Position numbers and translations under genes: made by a program. Under the pieces are notes generated by a model. That model saw only the letters and a list, made by a program, of their open reading frames with translations. It was not told the DNA's origin and did no database searches. DNA of 64,000 bases from assembly GCF_003853705.1 (NCBI RefSeq), contig NZ_QTQI01000034.1, forward strand, positions 1 through 64,000, in the 5' to 3' direction. This stretch comes from Burkholderia sp. Bp8992 (lineage in GTDB: Bacteria > Pseudomonadota > Gammaproteobacteria > Burkholderiales > Burkholderiaceae). Position 1 is the stretch's first letter. Each line of letters begins with the position of its first letter. This document shows, piece after piece, positions 25,512 through 36,777 of the stretch.

Positions 25512-28500
25512 GCTGGCGCACCCCTTCGGTATCGTAGAAAACCGGGCTCGAGATCTTCGCGGTGATGCGGCGGCCGTTGGCCAGCGGAATCACGACGCTC
25601 TCGCCCATCTTGTTCAGGCCGCCCTTCACCACCGCGAGCGCGATCGAGCGCTTCAGGATCGGGCTGTAGTAGCTCGACGTCACGTGGCCGATCATCGGCG
25701 TCGGATCGACCGCCGACACCTGTGTGTCCTTGGCGATGATCTGCGCGCCTTCCGGCAGCACGAACTGTTCGTCTTCGGTCAGGAGGCCGACGAACTGCTT
25801 GCGGCCCTCCTTCGCCGTGTCCGACCGCGCGAGCGAGCGCTTGCCGAGGAAGTCCTTCGACTTCGCGACGACGCCGCCCATCCCGAGGTCGTACGGCGTG
25901 ATCGAGCCGTCGGTATCCTGGCCGACGATGATGTAGCCCTTCTCCGCGCGCAACACGTGCATCGTCTCGGTGCCGTACGGCGTGATGTCGAACTCGGCGC
26001 CGGCCGCCATCAGCGCTTCCCACACCGCGCGGCCCGCGTTCGCCGGCACGTTCACTTCATAGGCCAGCTCGCCCGAGAAGCTGATCCGCATCACGCGCGC
26101 CTTCGCACCCGCGACGGTGCCGTTCCGGTAGCTCATGAACGGGAACGCTTCGTTGCCGAAGTCGATGTCCTGGCACACCTTCTGCACGACCTTGCGGCTC
26201 TTCGGGCCGACCACCGCGAACGTCGCCCAGTGATCGGTGACCGACGCGAGCCGCACCTTCATGTCGGGCCATTCGGTCTGCAGCCAGCGCTCGAGCCACG
26301 TGAGCACGCGCGCCGCGCCGCCGGTGGTGGTCGTCATCATGAAATGCTGGTCGGCGAGGCGCACGGTCACGCCGTCGTCGAACACCATCCCGTTTTCGTC
26401 GAGCATCAACCCGTAGCGGCACTTGCCCACTTCGAGCTTGTTCCACGGGTTCGTGTACATCCAGTTCAGCAGCTTCACCGCGTCCGGGCCCTGGATGTCG
26501 ATCTTGCCGAGCGTCGACGCGTCGAGAATGCCGACGCTGTTGCGCACCGCGAGGCATTCGCGCTTCACGGCCGCATGGAGATCCTCGCCGTTCTTCGGGA
26601 AATACCACGGCCGCTTCCAGTTGCCGACGTCCTCGAACATCGCACCGTGCTCGACGTGCCATTCGTGCACGCAGGTCTTGCGGATCGGGTCGAGGAAATC
26701 GCCCGTCTCGCGGCCCGCGAACGTACCGAACGACACGGGCGTGTAGTTCGGGCGGAACGTCGTCGTGCCCGTTTCCGGAATCGTCTTGCCGAGCGCGCCC
26801 GCGAGGATCGCCATCCCGTTGATGTTGCCGAGCTTGCCCTGGTCGGTGCCGAAGCCCATCGCCGTGTAGCGCTTCACGTGCTCGACCGACTCGAAGCCTT
26901 CGCGCGCCGCGAGCAGGATGTCGGCGGCCGCCACGTCGTTCTGGAAGTCGACGAACTGCTTCGGCCCGCGTGCGGCTGCCTCGCGGCTGCCGACGAGCCA
27001 CAACGGCTGCAGTGCGCCTTCGACGGTTTCGGCGACCTGCGGCGCGACCGGGCGCTGCGCGGCCGTGAAGCCCGCGGCCTTCGCGGCTTCCGCGCCGGCA
27101 TCGACCGCGAGCCGCAGCGCACGGGCCAGCCCGAATTCGCCGGCTGCCGCACCGATGCTCGCTTCCGCCTGCACGGGCTTGCCCGGCAGGAAGCATGCCT
27201 TCTCGTCGTTCCAGCACGCCTTGCCGCCCGACTGCGCGAACAGGTGCAGCACGGGGCTGAAGCCGCCCGACATCGCGACGAGGTCGCACGGCAGCGTCTG
27301 CAGCTTGCCGCCGGTCTGGCCGTTCGAGTAGGACGCGACGTCGACCGACGATACGCGCCACTTGCCCGAAGCGGCCGTCACGACCGCACCGCTCATCACC
27401 GTCACGCCCTGCCGCTTCGCAGCGGCCGGCAGCGCGCCGTTCGACGACGCACGCGAATCGACGACCGTCACCTTCGCGCCGCACGCCTTCAGGTCGAGTG
27501 CGGTCTGGTACGCACGGTCGTTGTTCGTGAACACGACTGCGTTGCGGCCGGGCAGCACACCGAAGCGATGCACGTAGGTGGAGACTGCGCCGGCCAGCAT
27601 CACGCCCGGCAGGTCGTTGTTGCCGAACACGATCGGCCGCTCGTGCGCGCCGGTCGCGAGGATCACGCGCTTCGCGCGGACCTTCCACAGCAGCTCGCGC
27701 GTGCCCTTGCGCATCGATACCGGCAGGTGATCGGTCAGGCGCTGCGTGACCGTCACGAGGTTGTGGTCCTGGTAGCCGAACGCGGTGCTGCGCGACAGGA
27801 TCGTCACGTCGGGCAGCTTGCGCAGTTCGGCCTCGATCTTCTCGACCCACTGCAGCGCGGGCTTCGCGTCGATCTCCGCGCGGCACGACAGCAGGCTGCC
27901 GCCGAGTTCGCGCTGGTCGTCGACGAGGATCACGCGGGCACCGGCGGTCGCTGCCGCATGCGCGGCGGCGAGGCCCGACGGGCCACCGCCGACCACGAGC
28001 ACGTCGCAGTGCGCGTAGCACTTGTCGTAGCGATCGGCGTCGAGCACTTCAGGTGCCTTGCCGAGGCCGGCCGCTTCGCGGATCTTCTCTTCGTACTTCG
28101 GCCACATGTTGCGCGGCCACATGAACGTCTTGTAGTAGAACCCGGCCGGCATGAAGCGCGAGAACTTCTGGTTGATCGCGTACTTGTCGTTCTCGAGCGT
28201 CGGCTCGGCGTTCACGCTCGTCGCGACGAGCCCCTGGTACAGCTCGATCTCGGTCGCGCGTGCGTTCGGCACCGTGTACGGACCCGTTTCGAGCTGCACG
28301 ACGGCATTCGGTTCGGCCACATCCGCCGTCACGATCCCGCGCGGACGGTGGTACTTGAAGCTGCGCGCGACGAAGTGCACGCCGTTCGCGAGCAGCGCGG
28401 ACGCGAGCGTGTCGCCCTGGAAGCCCTGATACGTGCGGCCGTTGAACGTGAACGTCAACGGAATCGCGCGATTGATGCGGCCACCGGTGCCGAGGCGGTC

Positions 28501-28512
28501 TTTCTGGCTCAT
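25501..28512 (-). CDS. soxA: Sarcosine oxidase alpha subunit
   Basis: A 1003-residue alpha subunit. An N-terminal ferredoxin-like segment (FNGRTYQGFQGDTLASALL) is followed by an NAD/FAD-binding domain (VLVVGGGPSGLAAAHAA near residue 173, and GNNDLPGVMLAGA). A C-terminal GcvT-like tetrahydrofolate domain runs from about residue 600. The complex oxidises sarcosine to glycine and hydrogen peroxide and passes the methyl group to folate as methylene-THF. Length matches known SoxA (~1000). It overlaps soxD by 4 nt and soxG by 11 nt, typical of stoichiometric subunit synthesis. Confidence 0.96.
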   Translation of the reverse strand: MSQKDRLGTGGRINRAIPLTFTFNGRTYQGFQGDTLASALLANGVHFVARSFKYHRPRGIVTADVAEPNAVVQLETGPYTVPNARATEIELYQGLVATSVNAEPTLENDKYAINQKFSRFMPAGFYYKTFMWPRNMWPKYEEKIREAAGLGKAPEVLDADRYDKCYAHCDVLVVGGGPSGLAAAHAAATAGARVILVDDQRELGGSLLSCRAEIDAKPALQWVEKIEAELRKLPDVTILSRSTAFGYQDHNLVTVTQRLTDHLPVSMRKGTRELLWKVRAKRVILATGAHERPIVFGNNDLPGVMLAGAVSTYVHRFGVLPGRNAVVFTNNDRAYQTALDLKACGAKVTVVDSRASSNGALPAAAKRQGVTVMSGAVVTAASGKWRVSSVDVASYSNGQTGGKLQTLPCDLVAMSGGFSPVLHLFAQSGGKACWNDEKACFLPGKPVQAEASIGAAAGEFGLARALRLAVDAGAEAAKAAGFTAAQRPVAPQVAETVEGALQPLWLVGSREAAARGPKQFVDFQNDVAAADILLAAREGFESVEHVKRYTAMGFGTDQGKLGNINGMAILAGALGKTIPETGTTTFRPNYTPVSFGTFAGRETGDFLDPIRKTCVHEWHVEHGAMFEDVGNWKRPWYFPKNGEDLHAAVKRECLAVRNSVGILDASTLGKIDIQGPDAVKLLNWMYTNPWNKLEVGKCRYGLMLDENGMVFDDGVTVRLADQHFMMTTTTGGAARVLTWLERWLQTEWPDMKVRLASVTDHWATFAVVGPKSRKVVQKVCQDIDFGNEAFPFMSYRNGTVAGAKARVMRISFSGELAYEVNVPANAGRAVWEALMAAGAEFDITPYGTETMHVLRAEKGYIIVGQDTDGSITPYDLGMGGVVAKSKDFLGKRSLARSDTAKEGRKQFVGLLTEDEQFVLPEGAQIIAKDTQVSAVDPTPMIGHVTSSYYSPILKRSIALAVVKGGLNKMGESVVIPLANGRRITAKISSPVFYDTEGVRQHVE

Positions 28513-28808
28513 TTGCTCGTACCCTCTTCGTGTGCGTTGCCGGCAGCCGCGCTACCGAACTTTTCGTAGCCCTTGATATCGTAGGTCACCGTGTCGCGCG
28601 TGACCTTGAACCAGCGGCGGCAGCCCTGCGTGTGCAGCCATTGCTCCTTGTGCAGCCCGCGCTTGTTCTCGCGCATGAACACGTACTCGCCCCATTCACG
28701 GTCGGTCATGTTCTCGTTGTTGACGGGGCGCACGATGTCGGCTTCGCCGCCGCACGAGAACTCGGATTCGGCGCGCGGCCCGCACCACGGACATTCGATC
28801 AGCAACAT
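28509..28808 (-). CDS. soxD: Sarcosine oxidase delta subunit
   Basis: A 99-residue delta subunit. The N-terminal CPWCG pair (C6, C9) together with a later His and Cys (about H59 and C63 in LHTQGCRRWF) form the zinc site of this subunit family. DREWGEYVFMRENKRG is the conserved central block. It lies 22 bp after soxB and overlaps soxA by 4 nt. Confidence 0.95.
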   Translation of the reverse strand: MLLIECPWCGPRAESEFSCGGEADIVRPVNNENMTDREWGEYVFMRENKRGLHKEQWLHTQGCRRWFKVTRDTVTYDIKGYEKFGSAAAGNAHEEGTSK

Positions 28809-28830
28809 GTTTCTTTCTCCTTCAGTGCGG

Positions 28831-30075
28831 TTAGTGCGCGACGGCGGCTGCGCCGTGCTCGTCGATCAGGTGGCCCGTGTAGAAGCGGTCGAGCGCGAAC
28901 GGCGCGTTCAGCGGATGCGGTTCGTCACGCGCGATCGTGTGCGCGAACACCCAGCCCGAGCCCGGCGTCGCCTTGAAGCCGCCGGTACCCCAGCCGCAGT
29001 TGAAATAGAGGCCCTTCACGTCGGTCTTGGTGATGATCGGGCATGCATCCGGCGACACGTCGACGATGCCGCCCCACTGGCGGTTCATCCGCACGCGCGA
29101 GAACACCGGGAACATCTCGACGATCGCCTGCAGCGTGCTTTCGATGATGTGGAAGCTGCCGCGCTGGCCGAAGCCCGTGTACTGGTCGATGCCCGCGCCG
29201 ATCACGAGGTCGCCCTTGTCGGACTGGCTGATGTACGCGTGCACCGCGTTCGACATGATCACCGAGTTGACGACCGGCTTGATCGGCTCGGACACCAGCG
29301 CCTGCAGCGGGTGGCTTTCGATCGGCAAGCGCACGCCGGCCATGTCGGCGAGCGTCGTCGTGTTGCCGGCCGCGACCACCGCGACCTTCTTCGCCTTGAT
29401 GAAGCCCTTCACCGTATCGACGCCGACCACCGCGCCGCCTTCACGACGGATGCCCGTCACCTGGCAGTTCTGGATGATGTCGACGCCGGCGCGGTCCGCG
29501 CCGCGCGCGAAGCCCCACGCCACCGCATCGTGACGCGCGACGCCCGCACGGCGCTGGATCGATGCGCCGAGCACCGGGTAGCGGCTGTTCAGGTTGATCG
29601 TCGGCTCGATTTCCTTGATCTGCGCGGGCGTCAGGAATTCGGCGTCGACGCCGTTCAGCCGGTTCGCGTTCACGCGGCGCTCGGTGTCGCGCACGTCCTG
29701 CAGCGTGTGGGCCAGGTTCATCACGCCGCGCTGGCTGAACATCACGTTGTAGTTCAGGTCCTGCGACAGCCCTTCCCACAGCTTCATCGCCTTCTCGTAC
29801 AGCGCGGCCGATTCGTCCCACAGATAGTTCGAGCGCACGATCGTCGTGTTGCGCGCGGTGTTGCCGCCGCCGATCCAGCCCTTCTCGAGGATCGCGACGT
29901 TCGTGATGCCGTGTTCCTTCGCGAGGTAGTACGCGGTCGCGAGGCCGTGGCCGCCGCCGCCGACGATCACGACGTCGTATTCCTTCTTCGGCTCCGGGCT
30001 CTTCCACTGCTTTTCCCAGTTCTCGTGATACGAGAGACCGTTGCGGAACAGGCTGAATATCGAGTAGCGGCTCAT
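28831..30075 (-). CDS. soxB: Sarcosine oxidase beta subunit
   Basis: A 414-residue beta subunit carrying the sarcosine-oxidising flavin site. The N-terminus [20 protein letters not shown] is typical of SoxB. The FAD Rossmann motif [16 protein letters not shown] lies at about residues 34-49, and the C-terminal [10 protein letters not shown] closes the flavin domain. The ATG at 30075 is the true start; the long open frame upstream belongs to a shadow of sdaA. It follows sdaA by 14 bp. Confidence 0.95.
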   Translation of the reverse strand: MSRYSIFSLFRNGLSYHENWEKQWKSPEPKKEYDVVIVGGGGHGLATAYYLAKEHGITNVAILEKGWIGGGNTARNTTIVRSNYLWDESAALYEKAMKLWEGLSQDLNYNVMFSQRGVMNLAHTLQDVRDTERRVNANRLNGVDAEFLTPAQIKEIEPTINLNSRYPVLGASIQRRAGVARHDAVAWGFARGADRAGVDIIQNCQVTGIRREGGAVVGVDTVKGFIKAKKVAVVAAGNTTTLADMAGVRLPIESHPLQALVSEPIKPVVNSVIMSNAVHAYISQSDKGDLVIGAGIDQYTGFGQRGSFHIIESTLQAIVEMFPVFSRVRMNRQWGGIVDVSPDACPIITKTDVKGLYFNCGWGTGGFKATPGSGWVFAHTIARDEPHPLNAPFALDRFYTGHLIDEHGAAAVAH

Positions 30076-30089
30076 GTTGTGGTCCTTCG

Positions 30090-31475
<1,386 letters not shown>

Positions 31476-31761
31476 CTGGCTTCCTCAGGGTGACATGCGT
31501 GGAATGACGTTGGGCACCAGTACATCAAAGCGTAAAATCGGCCGATAGAACAAAAACGGCATCGGCGTGGGATACCGCCGCCAAGCACCGTGCCGGCCGG
31601 CCCGAAAGTGCGTTTTGGCGATGGTTCGCGACGGAAAACCACAAGTCCGGCCTGGGCCGATCGGCGACGCTGGCTTCATCCGCGCCGCCTCCGGCAGCCG
31701 CAACCCGCAAACAGTGTGAAACGAGTGAGACCGCCTGCCCGGCGTGACGAGATTGGCCGCG
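31476..31761. promoter_or_regulatory. Divergent control region of the sox operon and its regulator gene
   Basis: This 286-bp gap separates divergent sdaA and the AraC-type regulator gene and must hold both promoters. It includes an AT-richer stretch at about 31524-31560. A loosely symmetric element runs from GTTTT near 31612 to AAAAC near 31639. I could not identify a firm operator or hexamer pair. Confidence 0.4.
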
Positions 31762-32829
31762 ATGACACCCGACGTACCCGCTTCCCCCCTCGCTGAACCC
31801 GCGCCTCGGCGCATCCGCTTCGGCATCGTGCTGCTGCCGAACTTCACGCTGACGGCGTTCTCCGGCTTCGTCGACATGCTGCGGCTGTCGGCCGACGACG
31901 GCGACTACAGCAAGCCCGTGCGCTGCGCCTGGAGCGTGATCGGCGAGACGCTCGCGCCGGTGCGCGCGAGCTGCGGGATCCAGATCACGCCGTGGGAGAC
32001 GTTCGACGCGGCCGAGCCGTTCGACTATGTGGTGGTGGTCGGCGGGCTGCTGCATTCGGGGCCGCAGGCCGGGCCGGAAACGCTCGACTTCATCCGCCGC
32101 GCGGCGGCGGGCGGCGCAACGGTCGTCGGCATCTGCACCGGCGTGTTCACGCTGATGCGCGCCGGCGTGCTCGACGGCTACCGCACCTGCGTGAGCTGGT
32201 TCCACTACTGGGATTTCATCGAGCGCTTTCCGTCAGCCGATCCCGACCTGCTGATCGCCGACCGGCTGTTCGTGATCGACCGGCGCCGAATCACCTGCTC
32301 GGGCGGCCGCGCGTCGATCGACGTCGCCGCCGCGATCCTGCTGCGCCATTTCGATCACGCCACGGTGCAAAAGGCGCTGCGCATCCTGCTCGTCGGCGAG
32401 ATGCAGAAAGGCAATGCGCCGCAGCCGCATCCGCCAGGCCTCGAGCCGGCGACGCACCCGAAGGTCAAGCGCGCGATTCTTCTGATGGAACAGCACGTGG
32501 GGCGCGCGCTGCCGCTCGAGGAGCTCGCGTGCAAGCTCGACCTGTCGACGCGGCAGCTCGAGCGGCTGTTCAAGGCCGAGACGGGCAAGAGCCCGCAGGC
32601 GTTCGCGAAGCAGGTGCGGCTGCGCACGGCCGCGTGGCTGCTGACGAGTTCGGACCGCACGGTGGCCGACATTGCGTCGAGCTGCGGATTCGCCGACGCA
32701 TCGCACCTCGGGCGCGAATTCCGCAAGCAGTTCGGCGTGCCGCCGGCGACCTATCGCGAGCGTGGCGGTGACGTCGCCGAGGCCGGCGAACTGGCGACGG
32801 CCGACCCCGTCGAGGACATCGCCGACTGA
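31762..32829 (+). CDS. GATase/DJ-1-type AraC regulator, SouR-like
   Basis: A 355-residue transcription regulator with an N-terminal DJ-1/PfpI domain (about residues 15-190, with GICTGVFTLM at the nucleophile elbow) and a C-terminal AraC HTH domain (LDLSTRQLERLFKAETGKSP, then IASSCGFADASHLGREF). This is the GbdR/CdhR/SouR architecture. In Pseudomonas, SouR senses sarcosine and activates sox genes. Its divergent position beside sdaA-soxBDAG makes that role likely here. ATG 31762 is preferred to the in-frame GTG at 31744, though neither has a strong ribosome site. A second protein of this class lies at 54283-55281. Confidence 0.82.
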   Translation: MTPDVPASPLAEPAPRRIRFGIVLLPNFTLTAFSGFVDMLRLSADDGDYSKPVRCAWSVIGETLAPVRASCGIQITPWETFDAAEPFDYVVVVGGLLHSGPQAGPETLDFIRRAAAGGATVVGICTGVFTLMRAGVLDGYRTCVSWFHYWDFIERFPSADPDLLIADRLFVIDRRRITCSGGRASIDVAAAILLRHFDHATVQKALRILLVGEMQKGNAPQPHPPGLEPATHPKVKRAILLMEQHVGRALPLEELACKLDLSTRQLERLFKAETGKSPQAFAKQVRLRTAAWLLTSSDRTVADIASSCGFADASHLGREFRKQFGVPPATYRERGGDVAEAGELATADPVEDIAD

Positions 32830-32980
32830 CGGCCGCGGGCACGCGCCCCTTTCCCGATCGATCGTAGAACGACACACGTTCGCGCCGGTTTCGGCGCTTT
32901 TGGAACCGGTTTCATTCAATTTCGCCGACGTTGTCCACAGTAAATCGAGGGTTATCCCGGATGCTGATGCTCATTCAAAT

Positions 32981-33007
32981 TTGTATGATGACCACATCAC
33001 CTTACAA
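32981..33007. promoter_or_regulatory. Candidate operator of the FadR-type regulator
   Basis: An imperfect palindrome lies in the AT-rich leader 12 nt before the regulator ATG. Outer arms are TTGTA (32981-32985) and TACAA (33003-33007); inner arms are TGATG (32986-32990) and CATCA (32995-32999). Its position fits autoregulation by the GntR protein that follows. Confidence 0.5.
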
Positions 33008-33018
33008 ACCTGAACATC

Positions 33019-33723
33019 ATGTTCGAGAAAATCCCCGCCCGTGCGATGAGCGACCATGTCGCGCAGCAACTGCTCAAGCAGATCGAAGTCGGCAGTTTCT
33101 CGGCCACCGGCAAGCTGCCGACGGAAGCCGTGCTCGCGCAGGAATTCGGCGTGAGCCGCACCGTGATCCGCGAGGCGATCTCGCGGCTGAAGAACGAAGG
33201 CGTGGTCGAGCCGCGCCAGGGCAGCGGCGTGTTCGTGAACCAGCACGGCGCGATCCGGCCGCTGCGGATCGACTACGCGGAAGCCGTCGAGGCGAGCTCG
33301 CTGCCGCACCTGCTCGCGGTGCGCCGTGCGATCGAGGCTGAAGTCGCGGCCGAAGCCGCGCTGCACCACACCGCCGACGACATGGCCGACATCGACGACG
33401 CGCTGCGCAAGATCGACGATGCGGTGGCCGAAGGGCGCGACGGCGTCGCGGAAGACGTCGCATTCCACCGCACGATCGCGGCCGTCACCGGCAACCCGTA
33501 TTTCCTGAAGACGCTGCAGTTCCTGAACCAGTACCTCGAAGCCGGCGTGAAGGTGACGCGCAGCAACGAAGCGACGCGCGAGGATTTCTCGCGGCAGGTG
33601 CGCGAGGAGCACGCGGCGATCGCCGACGCGATCCGCGCACGCGACCCGATGGCCGCCCGCAACGCGGCACGCTCGCATATGTACAACGCGGCCCGCCGTC
33701 TCGCGGAAGCCGGCATCTGCTGA
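33019..33723 (+). CDS. FadR-subfamily GntR transcription regulator
   Basis: A 234-residue repressor. The winged helix occupies residues ~1-75 (KLPTEAVLAQEFGVSRTVIR, then GVVEPRQGSGVFV), and an all-helical FCD ligand domain occupies ~90-225, with metal-site-like Asp/His residues (DVAFHRTIA, EEHAAIADAI). It directly precedes and points into the erythronate/threonate operon, 58 bp before ltnD, so it is the likely repressor, relieved by a four-carbon sugar acid. A palindrome sits just upstream of its ATG. Confidence 0.88.
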   Translation: MFEKIPARAMSDHVAQQLLKQIEVGSFSATGKLPTEAVLAQEFGVSRTVIREAISRLKNEGVVEPRQGSGVFVNQHGAIRPLRIDYAEAVEASSLPHLLAVRRAIEAEVAAEAALHHTADDMADIDDALRKIDDAVAEGRDGVAEDVAFHRTIAAVTGNPYFLKTLQFLNQYLEAGVKVTRSNEATREDFSRQVREEHAAIADAIRARDPMAARNAARSHMYNAARRLAEAGIC

Positions 33724-33781
33724 AGCCGGCGGCGCCCGCCGCCGTTATCCAGAACCTCTCCCGAATCGATCAAGGTTGACC

Positions 33782-34672
33782 ATGTCACGAAATGTTGGAG
33801 TCATCGGCCTCGGCGCGATGGGCCTCGGCGTCGCCCGCTCGCTGCTGCGCGCCGGCCTGCGCGTCCATGCATGCGACGTGCGCGATACCGTGCTGCAGGC
33901 GTTCGCCGCCGAAGGCGGCGTGGCCTGCGCGACGCCGGCCGAACTCGGCGCGCAGTGCGACGTCGTCGTCACGCTCGTCGTCAATGCCGCGCAAACGGAA
34001 ACGGTGCTGTTCGGCGAACACGGCGCGGTCGCCGCGATGAAGCCGGGCGGCGTCGTGATCGCGAGCGCGACCGTCGCGCCCGAATTCGCGGTCGCGCTCG
34101 GCGCCCGCATCGAGGCCGCCGGCCTGCAGATGCTCGACGCGCCCGTGTCCGGCGGCGCCGCGCGAGCGGCCTCCGGCGAGATGACGATGATGACGTCGGG
34201 CCCGGCCGCGGCCTATGCGGGCTGCGAAGACGTGCTCGCCGCGATCGCCGGCAAGGTGTACCGCCTCGGCGACGCGCACGGCATCGGCTCGAAAGTGAAG
34301 ATCATCAACCAGCTGCTGGCCGGCGTGCACATCGCGGCGGCGGCCGAAGCCATGGCGCTGGGCCTGCGCGAAGGCGTGGACGCCGACGCGCTGTACGACG
34401 TGATCACGCACAGCGCCGGCAACTCGTGGATGTTCGAGAACCGCGTGCCGCACATCCTGAACGGCGACTACACGCCGCTGTCGGCCGTCGACATCTTCGT
34501 GAAGGATCTCGGCCTCGTGCTCGATACCGCGCGCCGCAGCAAGTTCCCGCTGCCGCTGTCGGCTACCGCGCACCAGATGTTCATGAGCGCGTCGAGCGCC
34601 GGCCACGGCGGCGAAGACGATTCCGCCGTGATCAAGACTTTCCCCGGCATCACGCTGCCGCCCGCCCGCTGA
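33782..34672 (+). CDS. ltnD: L-threonate dehydrogenase
   Basis: A 296-residue member of the 3-hydroxyisobutyrate dehydrogenase family, which oxidises L-threonate to 2-oxo-tetronate with NAD. The Rossmann motif GVIGLGAMGLG is at the N-terminus. DAPVSGGAARA is the substrate loop, and the catalytic Lys lies in GIGSKVKIINQLL. ATG 33782 is chosen because AAGG at 33772-33775 lies 6 nt before it. The specific name rests on the gene neighbourhood (OtnK, OtnC, OtnI, DenD), which matches the pathway worked out in Cupriavidus and Haemophilus. Confidence 0.9.
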   Translation: MSRNVGVIGLGAMGLGVARSLLRAGLRVHACDVRDTVLQAFAAEGGVACATPAELGAQCDVVVTLVVNAAQTETVLFGEHGAVAAMKPGGVVIASATVAPEFAVALGARIEAAGLQMLDAPVSGGAARAASGEMTMMTSGPAAAYAGCEDVLAAIAGKVYRLGDAHGIGSKVKIINQLLAGVHIAAAAEAMALGLREGVDADALYDVITHSAGNSWMFENRVPHILNGDYTPLSAVDIFVKDLGLVLDTARRSKFPLPLSATAHQMFMSASSAGHGGEDDSAVIKTFPGITLPPAR

Positions 34673-34691
34673 TTCGAACGACGTTCCTGCC

Positions 34692-35993
34692 ATGACCGCT
34701 TCCGCTTTCCGTCCCCTGCTCGGCTGCATCGCCGACGATTTCACCGGCGCGACCGATCTCGCGAACATGCTCGTCAAGAGCGGCATGCGCACCGTGCAGA
34801 CGATCGGCGTGCCCGCCGACGGCGCCGCGCTCGACACGGCAGCCGATGCCGACGCGATCGTCGTCGCGCTGAAGTCGCGCACGATCCCCGCGGCCGACGC
34901 CGTCGCGCAATCGCTCGCCGCGTACGAATGGCTGCGCGCGCAAGGCTGTCGCCAGTTCTTCTTCAAGTACTGCTCGACGTTCGACTCGACCGACGCGGGC
35001 AACATCGGGCCGGTGGCCGACGCGCTGCTCGACGCGGCCGGCGGCGGCTTCACGATCGCGTGCCCGGCATTCCCCGAGAACGGCCGCACGATCTATCGCG
35101 GCCACCTGTTCGTCGGCGACGTGCTGCTGAACGAATCGGGCATGGAGCACCACCCGCTCACGCCGATGAAGGACGCGAACCTCGTGCGCGTGCTGCAGCG
35201 GCAGACGAAGTCGGCGGTCGGCCTGATCCGCTACGACACGATCGCGCTCGGCGCGGCCGCCGTCCGTACGCGGATCGAACAGCTGCGCGCGGAAGGCGCG
35301 CGCTTCGCGATCGCCGACGCGCTGTCGGACCGCGACCTCTACGTGCTCGGCGAAGCGTGCGCGGGCCTGCCGCTCGTCACCGGCGGCTCGGGCATCGCGC
35401 TCGGCCTGCCGGCGAATTTCCGCCGCGCGGAGCAACTGCCCGAGCGCGACGACGCGGCGGCGCTGCCGCGCATCGACGGGCTGTCGGCCGTGCTCGCCGG
35501 CAGCGCGTCGAAGGCCACCAACGCACAGGTCGCCACGTGGCGCGCGACGCGGCCGAGCTTCCGCATCGATCCGCTCGCGGCGGCGCGCGGCGAACCCGTC
35601 GTCGACCAGGCGCTCGCCTTCGCGCGCTCGCACCTGCCGCAACCCGTGCTGATCTACGCGACCGCGACGCCCGACGAAGTGAAGGCCGTGCAGCAAACGC
35701 TCGGCGTCGAAGCGGCCGGCCATCTCGTCGAAAGCACGCTCGCGGCGATCGCACGCGGCCTGCGCGAACTCGGCGTGCGCAAGTTCGTCGTCGCGGGCGG
35801 CGAAACGTCCGGCGCGGTCGTGCAGGCGCTCGACGTGAAGGCGCTGCAGATCGGCGCGCAAATCGATCCGGGCGTGCCGGCCACGGCCACCATCGACGCG
35901 CAGCCGCTCGGCCTCGCGCTGAAATCCGGCAACTTCGGCACCACGGACTTTTTCGACAAGGCGCTGCGCGCGCTGGACGGAGCCGCACGATGA
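34692..35993 (+). CDS. otnK: 3-oxo-tetronate kinase (DUF1537 family)
   Basis: A 433-residue kinase of the former DUF1537 family. It phosphorylates 3-oxo-tetronate to its 4-phosphate. The N-terminal substrate domain begins LLGCIADDFTGATDLANML. The C-terminal nucleotide-binding domain ends with the glycine-rich VVAGGETSGAVVQAL loop. Length is typical (~420). It follows ltnD by 19 bp, and its stop overlaps the otnC start by 4 nt. Confidence 0.92.
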   Translation: MTASAFRPLLGCIADDFTGATDLANMLVKSGMRTVQTIGVPADGAALDTAADADAIVVALKSRTIPAADAVAQSLAAYEWLRAQGCRQFFFKYCSTFDSTDAGNIGPVADALLDAAGGGFTIACPAFPENGRTIYRGHLFVGDVLLNESGMEHHPLTPMKDANLVRVLQRQTKSAVGLIRYDTIALGAAAVRTRIEQLRAEGARFAIADALSDRDLYVLGEACAGLPLVTGGSGIALGLPANFRRAEQLPERDDAAALPRIDGLSAVLAGSASKATNAQVATWRATRPSFRIDPLAAARGEPVVDQALAFARSHLPQPVLIYATATPDEVKAVQQTLGVEAAGHLVESTLAAIARGLRELGVRKFVVAGGETSGAVVQALDVKALQIGAQIDPGVPATATIDAQPLGLALKSGNFGTTDFFDKALRALDGAAR

Positions 35994-36628
35994 GCGACGA
36001 AGCGAAACTGCGCGAAGAAATCTGCGTGGTCGGCGCGAGCCTGTATGCGCGCGGCCATGCGGTCGGCAGTGCCGGCAACATCAGCGCGCGCCTGAACGAC
36101 GGCTGGCTGATCACGCCGACCGACGCCTGCCTCGGCCGGCTCGACCCGAACGACATCGCGAAGGTCGGCGCGGACGGTCAGCCCGTATCGGGCGGCAAGC
36201 CGTCGAAGACGCTCACGCTGCATCGCGGCATCTATGCACGCAACGCGGAAGCGAACGGCATCGTCCACACGCATTCGACGCACCTCGTCGCGCTGACGCT
36301 CGCGGGCGTGTGGCGCGACACCGACGTGCTGCCGCCGATCACGCCGTACTACGTGATGAAGGTCGGCCACATTCCGCTGATCCGCTACCGCCGCCCCGGC
36401 GACCCGGCCGTCGCGGCCGAAGTCGCGGCGCTGGCCGACCAGGTGCGCGGCGTGCTGCTCGACCGCCTCGGCCCCGTGATGTGGGGGCCGTCGGTATCGC
36501 AGGCGTCGTATGCGCTCGAAGAGCTCGAGGAAACGGCACGGCTGTGGCTGATGACGCAGCCGAAGCCCGAGCCGCTGCCCGACGCCGCGCTCGACGAACT
36601 GCGCCGGACCTTCGGCGCGCGCTGGTAG
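35990..36628 (+). CDS. otnC: 3-oxo-tetronate 4-phosphate decarboxylase (class II aldolase family)
   Basis: A 212-residue zinc-dependent class II aldolase/adducin family enzyme that decarboxylates 3-oxo-tetronate 4-phosphate to dihydroxyacetone phosphate. Motifs: GSAGNISARL near residue 25 for phosphate/substrate binding, and VHTHSTHLVAL with the zinc histidines. The ATG at 35990 overlaps the otnK stop by 4 nt, coupling the two consecutive steps. The long frame extending upstream is a shadow of otnK. Confidence 0.92.
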   Translation: MSDEAKLREEICVVGASLYARGHAVGSAGNISARLNDGWLITPTDACLGRLDPNDIAKVGADGQPVSGGKPSKTLTLHRGIYARNAEANGIVHTHSTHLVALTLAGVWRDTDVLPPITPYYVMKVGHIPLIRYRRPGDPAVAAEVAALADQVRGVLLDRLGPVMWGPSVSQASYALEELEETARLWLMTQPKPEPLPDAALDELRRTFGARW

Positions 36629-36640
36629 CCCGGCGCACAT

Positions 36641-36655
36641 CGCACGAATCGTGCG
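36641..36655. promoter_or_regulatory. 15-bp palindrome in the otnC-transporter gap
   Basis: CGCACGA-a-TCGTGCG is a perfect palindrome with a 1-nt centre, 12 bp after the otnC stop in a 149-bp gap. It may be a regulator site for the second half of the cluster or a small hairpin. Its sequence does not match the palindrome before the FadR-type regulator gene. Confidence 0.35.
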
Positions 36656-36777
36656 GCATGCTTCATGCAGGACTGCAAACCGATTCCCTGTCCGCCGTGT
36701 GCGCGGGCCCTTCCGTCAGCACACACACGATCCGGCGGCGTACGCGCCACCGGCACATAACATCATTGGAGACGACG

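Noticed and set aside
25270-28569. A 1099-residue plus-strand frame across soxA and soxG
   Set aside because: Composition is His/Arg-rich shadow sequence, while the minus strand encodes clear sarcosine oxidase subunits with normal start overlaps.
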